Of a stretch of 64,000 nt of DNA, positions 17,974 to 25,782 are shown in pieces (the stretch's first letter is position 1; every line of letters begins with the position of its first letter). The DNA comes from Elusimicrobiota bacterium. Its GTDB lineage: Bacteria > Elusimicrobiota > Elusimicrobia > FEN-1173. The stretch spans positions 434,001-498,000 of the forward strand of contig JADKHR010000001.1 in the NCBI GenBank assembly GCA_016721625.1, in the 5' to 3' direction. The position numbers were made by a program, and so were the translations under genes. The notes under the pieces were generated by a model. That model had not been told where the DNA came from and made no database searches. It saw only the letters and a program-made list of their open reading frames with translations.

Positions 17974-19596
17974 TTATTCTTGCCCCTTGGGATCGGGAGC
18001 TCCGGAAAACGCGATCGTTTTCGCGGCGGGAATGTTTTTGAACGGGTTTTGGTCGGCGGGGCAACAGCGGGTCACATCGATATGAACATACGGTGTGGCC
18101 GGATCGCAATAGTAAGACCGGTTTTTCCAGCGACCGAAATGGGTGCCGAAGTAGGTGTCGAAAATAAACGGGAAGGTGTTCACCGGAGTGAAATCCTGAG
18201 GGAGTTTTGGCGCGTGCTTTCCCGGAAGGCGCATGGCGCACAGGTTGCTCATGCGCTCGTGAATTTGGGCCGCAGAGGGGTGAGGCGAAAAAGTCAGGGT
18301 GGAAGGCCCATGGTCCGATTCTAGGATAATGATCGGGTCCGTCTTAGATTCTTTTACAATGCGGTCGATGGCGATGAGGATCCGCCGGCTGATGAATTCC
18401 AGGTTATCCAAATAACGGCGGCGTTTCGTCCACCTTTTGCGATAGCTCTCTTTTACGAAATCAGGTCGAGGGTCTCCCCCGTCGGGGTAAAAAACGAAGG
18501 GTTCGTGGGGACAGACGAAGTGGGCGAAGACGAACTTGGGCCCTGCGATGGACTGGCACCGCTCCAAGGCCTCGAGGTTGGAATAAATGAGCTCTCGCCA
18601 GCCCCTTTGGCTTGATTTTGCGAACAGGGTGCCCGGGATCGTCGGCCGGAAAAGGATGGCGCGGAACTCGTGAAGGGAACGATGGCCCATCACCACGTCC
18701 GCCCCGGGGTTGTGGTCCGTGACCGCCCAACCGGACGGGAGATGCACAATCTGGTAACCGCCCCGTTTCAGCAAGCTTTGAACCGCGTTGTTTTGGATCA
18801 TCTCGCCCGGAAGGTCCCGCGCGACGCTCCCCCGATTATTTTCCCGCACTACGTCGTCCAGATACCGCATGTTCAGCGTGGCCGCGAGAGAAAGGAAGGT
18901 GATGCTGTAGTTGCTCTTGGATTGATCCGCGATTTGGAAACCGCGTTGGCGGAGCTCTTTCAAGAAAGATCCGTTGTCGAAATGGAAAAGGTTCGTTAAA
19001 ACGTCCTCCCGAGCGTAGGCGTCCAACAAAATAAAAAATATGTCGGGGCGGCCGGTGATTTCCGCGGAACCCAAGGAAACCGTTGCCGCGGGAGGAATCC
19101 ATTTGTGTCGAGTGGCTTGGTGGGCTGCGATGCCCAGCACAGGAAAAAAGAGCCAAAGCGCCGCGGTGAAATCCAGAACCCGGTTGCTTCGTTCGGGCGG
19201 GGGATGTCGCCAGAGGAAGGCGGCCAGCCCGCCGATGGACAACGTTCCCGCGATAAGAAAAATATATTTCATTAAAGGCTCGGACCGCGTTCCTCCCACA
19301 AAAACAAAAATGTCGACCCCATACCCAAAAAAGAAATAAAAAAGAACTAAAACCGACGTCAGCAAGGCCCCTTTCAGGAAGCTTCGATAAACAGCCGCGA
19401 TTCCTACGTAAGCCAACGCCGCGAACCCGACCCCTTCCAAAACCGGGCGCACCAAGGCCCCGGGCCACAACTGGTCGATGTTCATACTGAACAAACTCGT
19501 GGCTGGATAGGCGGCCAACAACAGGGGCGACAGAGGAGGGATCCGCCCGGCAACCCGGCGGACCACCCCCACCATTCGCAGGAGGATTGGGGACAT
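17974..19596 (-). CDS. Membrane-anchored sulfatase/alkaline-phosphatase-superfamily hydrolase
   Basis: 540 residues. About five N-terminal transmembrane helices (to residue ~160) precede a soluble domain beginning RPDIFFILLDAYAREDVL, the metal-binding start of the sulfatase/phosphoglycerol-transferase superfamily, in which the nucleophile region is normally Ser/Thr or Cys a few residues on. Later FAHFVCPHEPFVFY and IIILESDHGPS supply the expected His and Asp-His metal ligands. The layout resembles LtaS/OpgB- or EptA-like envelope modifiers facing the periplasm. Substrate unknown. The gene has its own promoter at 19606-19634 with almost no leader. Confidence 0.8.
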   Translation of the reverse strand: MSPILLRMVGVVRRVAGRIPPLSPLLLAAYPATSLFSMNIDQLWPGALVRPVLEGVGFAALAYVGIAAVYRSFLKGALLTSVLVLFYFFFGYGVDIFVFVGGTRSEPLMKYIFLIAGTLSIGGLAAFLWRHPPPERSNRVLDFTAALWLFFPVLGIAAHQATRHKWIPPAATVSLGSAEITGRPDIFFILLDAYAREDVLTNLFHFDNGSFLKELRQRGFQIADQSKSNYSITFLSLAATLNMRYLDDVVRENNRGSVARDLPGEMIQNNAVQSLLKRGGYQIVHLPSGWAVTDHNPGADVVMGHRSLHEFRAILFRPTIPGTLFAKSSQRGWRELIYSNLEALERCQSIAGPKFVFAHFVCPHEPFVFYPDGGDPRPDFVKESYRKRWTKRRRYLDNLEFISRRILIAIDRIVKESKTDPIIILESDHGPSTLTFSPHPSAAQIHERMSNLCAMRLPGKHAPKLPQDFTPVNTFPFIFDTYFGTHFGRWKNRSYYCDPATPYVHIDVTRCCPADQNPFKNIPAAKTIAFSGAPDPKGQE

Positions 19597-19605
19597 GTTG
19601 CGATC

Positions 19606-19634
19606 TATATACCCCCACTGGATGAACCTGTCAA
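19606..19634 (-). promoter_or_regulatory. Strong sigma-70-like promoter, leaderless (minus strand)
   Basis: Read on the minus strand: TTGACA (19634-19629), a 17-bp spacer and TATATA (19611-19606), then 9 bp to the ATG at 19596. No Shine-Dalgarno sequence fits in the remaining leader. The rest of 19635-19825 shows nothing recognisable. Confidence 0.8.
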
Positions 19635-19825
19635 TACCGTTTTTAAAACAGTTCGGATAAGCTTAGACGAACGACGATAATTTGTTTCCGGGGCGGGGAA
19701 AGAAGAGGACGTCGTGTGGAAGGCCCCGACCGACCAAAAGACAGGGTTAAGCGAATGTTTTTGATATTCAGAGGTCTTCCTGGCTCCCCCATCGATCAAC
19801 AAAAAGTTAGGTAAGTGTTTCTAGG

Positions 19826-19854
19826 TTGACATTTTCGCGTTTCGGGGATAAGAA
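19826..19854 (+). promoter_or_regulatory. Promoter of FG-GAP/minor-pilin operon
   Basis: TTGACA at 19826-19831, a 17-bp spacer and TAAGAA at 19849-19854, 23 bp before the ATG at 19878. A GGGAGG site lies between. Confidence 0.65.
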
Positions 19855-19877
19855 ATAGGGATAGGTGGGAGGGTTCT

Positions 19878-21554
19878 ATGAGAAAGAATGTTTCGGGGTC
19901 CCTTCGGGGATTTGCGGGCCGCTTGGTTTTGGGGGTGGGGCTGGCGGGGTTTCTTACCCCCTCCGCCAGGGCGGCCGTGGACCCGGTCAAACTATTTAAC
20001 GCCCATGTGATCAATGGGGTCGGTGGATATTACGATTTTACCGCGAGCAGTTATTCCGTTTTATGCAACGTCGTGGGCGCTGCGGCCATTGGGCCTTACA
20101 ACTTGGTTCTGGTGAGCGACGGGCAAATGGGGGACCTCTCTTATGCTGGCCTTCCCGCCTCCTCGTACCTGCATTTGCCGGGTGGAGACGCGGATGATCG
20201 AGCGGGTTATGACGTGTCGCCCAACGTGTGGGCGGGAAGCGATAAAGGCACCTCGGCGCTCTTTTCGTTCAGCGCCCTCGGCAATCTGAACCCCCGGGGT
20301 TACCCCTTGGCGCACCAGACTTACGTGGGAAGCGATATCGCTATAATGGGAGCTCTATTTTCCTTTTATGGCACCTCTAAAATCAGGCTCGCAACCCCCG
20401 GAGGCGCTCCCGCTTTCGTTTACGGGGCGCAAAGCGTAAAGGTTGGCCACCTGAACTGGATGACATTGCCTTGGGGCGAAAGTAATTTTGTGGTTTTTTC
20501 CAAATCAGCGCCCGCGGCGTCGAATTTGGGGGACGGCTCGGTTGTCAATTATTTATTGGATTTTAACACAGGACTGGTGACGGCTGTGTCCGTTGTCTCG
20601 ACAAGGACCAGCCTCCACAGAACGAAAAACCCCATCGGGAACCTTGCCTTTATGGATTCGGACACCGCCATGGATATTCTTGTCGGCGATCGTCAGGATT
20701 CACCTCCTTTGAAATGGTTCAAAAACCCCGGAAACGGAAACATCACCGACGCCAACTACCAACCCGTCAATGTGGCGGACGCCGATGTCTTCCATCCGGC
20801 GGCGGTTTTTGCCGACAGATTTGACAATGATTCGTTCACGGACATTCTCGTGGCCCGGGACGGCGCCGGAGCGGATCGGAGACTCACGCTTCTTCATGGG
20901 ACGGACGCGACGGGAACCAACTTCACGGTTAAACACATCACGGGGTTTCCTTGGGCGGCGAGTGCCTTGGCTGTGGCGGATTTTGACGGGGACGGTCGGC
21001 GGGATGTGGTGTCGGGAATGCTCCCGGACTCGGATCCGCAACCGTCGCCCGTCACGATCTTTTTTTCCGATGCGGGATTTAACACCTGGACCCCTCAGCC
21101 CCTGCCGAGAGGCGGGCTTTTCACCGGGACCCTTTTGGACGTCCAACTGGGCGACTTGAACGGGGACACAAAACCCGACGTGGTGGCGCTCTTTTCAGGC
21201 GAAGGGCCCGACGATGCCGGGTACCGTTCGCGGGGGTTAAGCTCCAACGTGCACGTTTGGATCAACCGTAATACAGGGGGTTCGCGGAACCAATGGTTCG
21301 ATTTCGGTTTGGCCGAACCGGCGCTTCCCGCGGCGGCCTCCGGGTCGTCTGGAGGGAGTCTGGTCCTTAGGCCGGGTGGATCTATTGTCCGGGTGGCCCA
21401 GAAGTGTCCGGTGGTTTTGTTTGAGAACCGTTACAAATCCCAACAGGAATTCCGAATCCAAGCCACCACCGGCCGTGGACGCAACCGTCATACGAGCACC
21501 GTCATTACCGATGGTAATGGCAATGTTCGCCGCCAAATAGAGGGAAACCGATGA
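19878..21554 (+). CDS. Secreted FG-GAP/VCBS-repeat protein, possible pilus-tip adhesin
   Basis: 558 residues with a signal peptide ending TPSARAAVDP. Several FG-GAP/VCBS-type calcium-binding blades are visible (MDSDTAMDILVGD, RFDNDSFTDILVARD, DFDGDGRRDVVSGM, DLNGDTKPDVVALF), implying a beta-propeller outside the cytoplasm. A Gly/Ser-rich segment and a basic Arg/His/Thr tail follow. It is first in an operon with three minor-pilin-like genes, overlapping the next by ATGA. This order resembles pilVWX-pilY1 sets, so a PilY1-like tip or assembly factor is my inference. There is no direct PilY1 domain similarity that I can see. Confidence 0.72.
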   Translation: MRKNVSGSLRGFAGRLVLGVGLAGFLTPSARAAVDPVKLFNAHVINGVGGYYDFTASSYSVLCNVVGAAAIGPYNLVLVSDGQMGDLSYAGLPASSYLHLPGGDADDRAGYDVSPNVWAGSDKGTSALFSFSALGNLNPRGYPLAHQTYVGSDIAIMGALFSFYGTSKIRLATPGGAPAFVYGAQSVKVGHLNWMTLPWGESNFVVFSKSAPAASNLGDGSVVNYLLDFNTGLVTAVSVVSTRTSLHRTKNPIGNLAFMDSDTAMDILVGDRQDSPPLKWFKNPGNGNITDANYQPVNVADADVFHPAAVFADRFDNDSFTDILVARDGAGADRRLTLLHGTDATGTNFTVKHITGFPWAASALAVADFDGDGRRDVVSGMLPDSDPQPSPVTIFFSDAGFNTWTPQPLPRGGLFTGTLLDVQLGDLNGDTKPDVVALFSGEGPDDAGYRSRGLSSNVHVWINRNTGGSRNQWFDFGLAEPALPAAASGSSGGSLVLRPGGSIVRVAQKCPVVLFENRYKSQQEFRIQATTGRGRNRHTSTVITDGNGNVRRQIEGNR

Positions 21555-22561
21555 GGGGGCGGGGCCTGGGGAAAAACGGGGTTACGATGATTGAACTGTT
21601 GGTGGTTTCTTTCGTTTTAAGCCTTGTCATGGTCATGGTTTTTCGGGCCCTCACCCTGTTTACCAAAGGGGCCGTTCAAATCCAACAAAAACTACCTGGC
21701 CAGAACGTCATCCAAACCGCCTACCATTTTCTTATGTTGGACCTGGCGTCGGCTTCGCGTGGGTCCGTTAACAATCTTTTGCCAAATCCGTGTTTTTTCG
21801 AAGACGACGCAAGCGCCTTAATGGAATCCAACGTCCCGTCCTCCAGCACGTGGTCCTGTCCCGCTTACCGTATGGCGGCGGATCCCGCGCCGCATTCTTC
21901 GGTGGCTTTTTTCCAATCACGTTTGGAACTTCATTCCGTGAATAGCGGAACCACGACGGCCTATGCCCTTGCCGCGGAACCCGCGGTGAAGGTCGAAACC
22001 TTTCTTTTCTCGGCCAGTTATTTTTCCAATAATATCGGAACCAGGAAAGCGGAAGTCCGCGGAGGTCCAAACCCGTTTTCCCCGGTATCGCTGGTTTACC
22101 AAGACACCGGGACCCAAACCGGGGTGTTTACAACCACGATGGGGGACTATTATCAGGTCCACCTTTTCGACGAACCCCCCAACGCAAGCGATTCTTCCAT
22201 TAGTTTCGGCAAAGTGTACTTGGGCCCGATTTCGGTGGAAATCAGCACGGCCAACCCGTCCGGCCGCCTTTTTTTTAGACGGTACAACCAGGATGGGAAC
22301 TGGGAGCGCGTGACGTACACCATGAACCCCCTGCCGAACGGAAGAGGGCGGTTGATTCGGACTCGTTTCCTCGAATCGGAAAAACAAGAAACGGTTAACA
22401 TCGACGGGATCGATTCGCTCCAAGTTTCCTGGTCGGGGGCGCCTTCCGCGACCGGGGGAACGAATCGTTCTCTCGTAGTTCAGCTTGTGGGGCGCGGGCC
22501 GAGTTCTAGACCCGCAGACGCGGTGTCAATCAAATTCGAGGTATACCCAAATGCTCCCTAA
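21551..22561 (+). CDS. PilW-like minor pilin
   Basis: 336 residues with a class III prepilin leader: cleavage after Gly10 in KNGVTMIELLVV leaves Val+1 and Glu+5, followed by a 20-residue hydrophobic helix. The body is long, as in PilW, with SLVYQDTG...GVFTT..GDYYQV and GPISVEISTANPSGRLFF. It would be processed by a prepilin peptidase and inserted in or prime the pilus. The ATG overlaps the FG-GAP stop. A decayed copy of its C-terminal half is at 14690-15085. Confidence 0.82.
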   Translation: MRGRGLGKNGVTMIELLVVSFVLSLVMVMVFRALTLFTKGAVQIQQKLPGQNVIQTAYHFLMLDLASASRGSVNNLLPNPCFFEDDASALMESNVPSSSTWSCPAYRMAADPAPHSSVAFFQSRLELHSVNSGTTTAYALAAEPAVKVETFLFSASYFSNNIGTRKAEVRGGPNPFSPVSLVYQDTGTQTGVFTTTMGDYYQVHLFDEPPNASDSSISFGKVYLGPISVEISTANPSGRLFFRRYNQDGNWERVTYTMNPLPNGRGRLIRTRFLESEKQETVNIDGIDSLQVSWSGAPSATGGTNRSLVVQLVGRGPSSRPADAVSIKFEVYPNAP

Positions 22562-22976
22562 AATCGCTCGGTCTTCAAAAAGGTCAAAACTCGCGGGGTT
22601 TTCCTTAGTCGAAGTGGTGCTGGTCATCCTCGCCTTGGGGTTGCTTTTCCTTCCGGTGCTCCATTATTTCTTCGGAATGACGAAGGCGACGACGGACTCC
22701 TGGTCCGCCGTCAAAGCCTTTTCGTCCGCCCAAACCGTTGTTGCGGAGATTCAGGCATCCAATCCTTACACCGTTTTGAATTGGGACGGGCGCAACGACA
22801 CGGTGGGAAATTGGACCCGCACCGTTCAGGTCTATTATGTCAACATGGTTGGCGGGGCGTTTGTCCAGACGGCTTCCCCGACACGTCTTTATTCCGTGAA
22901 AGTGACGCTAAAAGGAATTCGCAATGAAACCATTGTCCTCTCGACCATCGTTGAAGCCCCGGACCTCGGCTGCTAA
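22551..22976 (+). CDS. PilV-like minor pilin
   Basis: 141 residues. The leader SKRSKLAGFSLVEVVLVIL has Gly-1, Phe+1 and Glu+5, then a hydrophobic helix, all hallmarks of type IV prepilins. The globular part contains VVAEIQASNPYTVLNWDG and RTVQVYYVN. The ATG at 22551 lies inside the end of the PilW-like gene (11-bp overlap), so I use it over the upstream in-frame ATG at 22485. It is presumably assembled with its neighbours as pilus-initiating subunits. Confidence 0.8.
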   Translation: MLPKIARSSKRSKLAGFSLVEVVLVILALGLLFLPVLHYFFGMTKATTDSWSAVKAFSSAQTVVAEIQASNPYTVLNWDGRNDTVGNWTRTVQVYYVNMVGGAFVQTASPTRLYSVKVTLKGIRNETIVLSTIVEAPDLGC

Positions 22977-23256
22977 ACATCAGGACAGGGTTGGGGCGAT
23001 TGGATATTTTTTGTTGCTATTTGTTTTCATCGTCTTGGTCACGGCGATGGGGATGTTCAGTTCCGTCAAAAAAGAAAGCGAACACGCCGTTTTCAGCCGG
23101 TTCAAAGTCAGCTCTCGGCTGAACAACGAGGGGGCGCTCACAGCCGCCCGTATGAATTTGCCGGCCTGGAACGCGGGAGCGACGACGACCTACGACGTCT
23201 ATGTGGACAGCCAGACGCCCACCACCATCACGATCGAGTGCATCGGGGTGCCTTGA
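22924..23256 (+). CDS. PilX-like short pilus-associated membrane protein
   Basis: 110 residues. A basic N-terminus and one hydrophobic helix (GYFLLLFVFIVLVTAMGMF) precede VKKESEHAVFSRFKVSSRLNNEGALTAAR, a pattern like PilX proteins in which the Glu+5 is replaced and the helix is followed by a region rich in small residues. It overlaps the preceding pilin by 53 bp in another frame. It is last in the operon. An 82-residue fragment of a close copy survives at 15282-15530. Confidence 0.7.
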   Translation: MKPLSSRPSLKPRTSAAKHQDRVGAIGYFLLLFVFIVLVTAMGMFSSVKKESEHAVFSRFKVSSRLNNEGALTAARMNLPAWNAGATTTYDVYVDSQTPTTITIECIGVP

Positions 23257-23512
23257 GAATAAATTGAGTTCCCCGGCGGGCGGGCCGGGCCGGGTCCCGA
23301 TAGATTTAGACAAGTAGACCCCCCGTTCTTCGATTGGTTCGCTGTAGAAACACCCCACGCTCTCTTTGACCTTTTCCGGAATCGGCGCCCAGCTCTCTGC
23401 GTTGGGTCGCGAGGAGGAGAAACGACTACAACGGAGTCATCCTTTCGCAGGCGCCGTCAAAACCGGCGTGCCGTTGATGGTCGGGGGGGGGGTAGGCCGC
23501 TCCGGCTGGGCG

Positions 23513-23542
23513 TTGCGCGTTCCGGAAAAACAAACTAATATT
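23513..23542 (+). promoter_or_regulatory. Probable promoter of the cytochrome-oxidase operon
   Basis: TTGCGC at 23513-23518, 18 bp, and TAATAT at 23537-23542, 22 bp before the ATG at 23564. The gap 23257-23512 has a GC-rich stretch and a run of ten G but no feature I can name. Confidence 0.45.
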
Positions 23543-23563
23543 GTCAACATTCGCGCGAGCCCT

Positions 23564-24196
23564 ATGACCCAGACCTCCCAAACAGACGGAATTACCCCGG
23601 ACCATTCGGACGTTGGCCAGTTGGGGATTTGGCTTTTCATTCTCTCGGAAATCATGCTGTTCGGGGGATTTTTGGCGAGCTATTTTATGCTCCGCTGGGG
23701 AAATTCCGTGTGCGCGATCGGAGCGCCGGCGTGGCCCAAGGAAGGATACACATGGGGCCTGGCGCTGGCCACGACGAACACGTTGATTTTGATCACCAGC
23801 TCTTTCACCATGGTGCGGGCCGTTCTGGCGGCTGAACTTCGGAACGAACGGGCTTTTGGCCGCTTTATGGGATCGACCATCCTCCTGGGGCTTTTATTCC
23901 TCTGTGTGAAAGGCGTCGAGTATGCGTTAAAAATCCACCATGGGTACTACCCCAGAAGCCCGTTCATGGAGGCCACGCCGGGGCTTAATATATTCATTTC
24001 TTTTTACTTCGCCCTGACGGGGTTTCATGGCCTGCACGTGGTGATCGGGATACTTTGGAATTTGTTTTTGAAACGGTCCGCGCGAAAGAAAGGCCTTTCT
24101 CCCGCCTTCGCTCGGAAGGTGGAATACGCGGGGCTTTATTGGCACTTCGTGGACGTGGTGTGGGTTTTCTTATTCCCGCTTTTCTACTTGATATGA
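23564..24196 (+). CDS. ctaE: Cytochrome c oxidase subunit III
   Basis: 210 residues with five helices. GIWLFILSEIMLFGGFLASYF carries the conserved helix with the Glu of subunit III. GFHGLHVVIGILWN and YWHFVDVVWVFLFPLFYL at the end are family signatures. Subunit III stabilises the haem-copper oxidase core in the inner membrane. I start at 23564 (MTQTSQ) because the upstream in-frame extension is not membrane-like. It leads the operon ctaE-subunit IV-sco-ctaC-ctaD, a less usual order with III first. Each junction overlaps by a few bases. Confidence 0.93.
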   Translation: MTQTSQTDGITPDHSDVGQLGIWLFILSEIMLFGGFLASYFMLRWGNSVCAIGAPAWPKEGYTWGLALATTNTLILITSSFTMVRAVLAAELRNERAFGRFMGSTILLGLLFLCVKGVEYALKIHHGYYPRSPFMEATPGLNIFISFYFALTGFHGLHVVIGILWNLFLKRSARKKGLSPAFARKVEYAGLYWHFVDVVWVFLFPLFYLI

Positions 24197-24465
24197 GCGA
24201 AGAAAAATTTTCCGTGGTTCTCTTTGGGAGTTTGGCGGCCCTGACTCTGATGAGCGTTACGGCTTCCCGTCTTGGCCTGGGGCGCGGGGGAACGATTGGA
24301 GTCGCTCTTGGCTTCGCCGCTGTGAAGGCCTTTTTGATCGGTTGGTATTTCATGCGCCTCCGAACCGCGGGGCCCGTGGCGCGAGGAGCGGTTTTAATCG
24401 GGATTTTGGCCGTGCTGATTTTGGCCATCGGGATTTTGCCCGATGTGGGGTTGTTGAACCGATGA
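24193..24465 (+). CDS. Cytochrome c oxidase subunit IV-like membrane protein
   Basis: 90 residues with three hydrophobic helices. AAVKAFLIGWYFMRLR corresponds to the conserved KaxLvxxfFMhL core of prokaryotic COX4/CyoD-type subunits, which assist copper-centre assembly. The ATG overlaps the subunit III stop (ATGA). Its position between subunits III and the SCO gene supports the assignment. Confidence 0.8.
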   Translation: MSEEKFSVVLFGSLAALTLMSVTASRLGLGRGGTIGVALGFAAVKAFLIGWYFMRLRTAGPVARGAVLIGILAVLILAIGILPDVGLLNR

Positions 24466-25073
24466 AACGACGCCTTCTCTACATCCTGGGAGGCCTCCTG
24501 GCATTGATGATCGCCTTTGGGGGAATCGCCTGGAACTGGATTTCCGCCAAACGCGCGGGCCCCGAGGCCTTGGGGTGCGCGCCCGACTTCGCGCTTCCCG
24601 CGGCCACGGCGGCGGGCGCAACGACGTTGGCTTTAAAGGATCTGGGGGGACGGCCCTGGGTGGCGGATTTCATTTTCACCCACTGCAGTGGGCCTTGCCC
24701 GCTCATGTCGGCGAAAATGGCCGAGCTCCAGCGGGGGCTCCCGGAGGCGGTTCGGTTGGTTACCTTCACCGTGGACCCCGACCGAGACACCCTGGATGTT
24801 CTAGCGGAATACGCCCGGCGCTTTGAGGCGGACCCCAAACGGTGGTTTTTTGTCAGGGCAGACAAAGAAACGTTGTATCGGATCGTCTTTGAAGGCTTCA
24901 AACTCCCCCTCATGGAAGATCCTTCGGCCTCCTCGGGTTATCGGGTCACCCACAGTTCAAAACTGGTTTTGGTTGACGCGCTTGGGCGGATCCGACAATA
25001 TTTTGATTCCTCGGAGGAGAGACTGGCGGAGAAGGTTCGGGGGGCGGTGCTCGCTCTGGGAGAAAAACCATGA
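24462..25073 (+). CDS. SCO1/SenC-type copper chaperone
   Basis: 203 residues with an N-terminal membrane anchor (LLYILGGLLALMIAFGGIAW) and a thioredoxin-like domain. The copper ligands are present: CSGPCPLM (CxxxCP) and the distal His in VTHSSKLVLVD. The protein inserts copper into the CuA site of subunit II on the outer face of the inner membrane, and the ctaC gene follows immediately with a 4-bp overlap. Length and motif spacing are normal. Confidence 0.92.
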   Translation: MKRRLLYILGGLLALMIAFGGIAWNWISAKRAGPEALGCAPDFALPAATAAGATTLALKDLGGRPWVADFIFTHCSGPCPLMSAKMAELQRGLPEAVRLVTFTVDPDRDTLDVLAEYARRFEADPKRWFFVRADKETLYRIVFEGFKLPLMEDPSASSGYRVTHSSKLVLVDALGRIRQYFDSSEERLAEKVRGAVLALGEKP

Positions 25074-25782
25074 AAGGAACCCGTGGGTTTTGGTTTATTT
25101 TTGGGCTCGCGGGTCTCCTCTCGGCCGGATTGTTTGCGCTGTTCCACGCGCATCCCATGATGCCGGTGGCGGCGAGCGCCGAGGCCCATCATGTGGACCA
25201 TGCTTTTAAGGTCATCCTTTGGCTGTCCATTCCCATTTATTCGCTCGTTATGGCCGCCCTTATCTACGCCCTTGTTTTTTTTCGCTCGAAAAACAAATTG
25301 GAGGAGGGGGAAAAGTTCGACAAAAGTCGCGGCCGTTGGGTGGAAGCCCTCTGGATCGCGGCGAGTTTCGTTATCACCATCGGCCTGGCCGCCTTCGGAT
25401 CCGTTGAACTTCGTCGGCTCCACGCCACCCAGCAACAGGCCGACCTGGACATTAATGTCAACGCTTCCCAATTTTCTTGGGAATTTTATTACCCGATGCA
25501 AGGGCAGTACACCTCCCGCCTGATTTTGCCGGTCAACAAGAAGGTCCGGCTGATTTTCAAATCGGCCGACGTGATTCACTCTTTTTGGGTGCCGGAGTTC
25601 CGTTTGAAGCAAGACGTCGTCCCCGGCAAGGTGACCCAACTGGTGATCACTCCGACCGTTAAAGGCAGTTTTTCTTTGCGATGCTCAGAACTCTGCGGGT
25701 CCGACCACACCGTGATGACGGCCGGCGTGGATGTGGTGGACGAAAAGAATTCGACGATCGATGGAAGGGGGACAGCTGGTGA
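25070..25782 (+). CDS. ctaC: Cytochrome c oxidase subunit II, CuA type, one frameshift near the end
   Basis: Two N-terminal helices anchor a periplasmic cupredoxin domain. The CuA ligands CSELCGSDHTVM (CxxxCxxxHxxM) are intact, with the first His in VIHSFWVPE. The domain accepts electrons from cytochrome c. No haem c motif is fused. As written the frame runs past the next gene start to 25957. If one A is restored in the A-run 25743-25746, the protein ends KEFDDRWKGDSW with a TGA at 25780-25782, a normal subunit II ending, and that stop overlaps the GTG of ctaD. I therefore place the end at 25782. Confidence 0.9.

Noticed and set aside
23017..23358. Minus-strand frame containing IPEKVKESVGCFYSEPIEERG
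   Set aside because: Part of it reads protein-like, but it overlaps the PilX-like gene, has no start signal and lacks recognisable homology. It was left unannotated.
23366..23563. N-terminal extension of cytochrome oxidase subunit III
   Set aside because: The extra 66 residues are not membrane-like or conserved, and the likely promoter lies within them.
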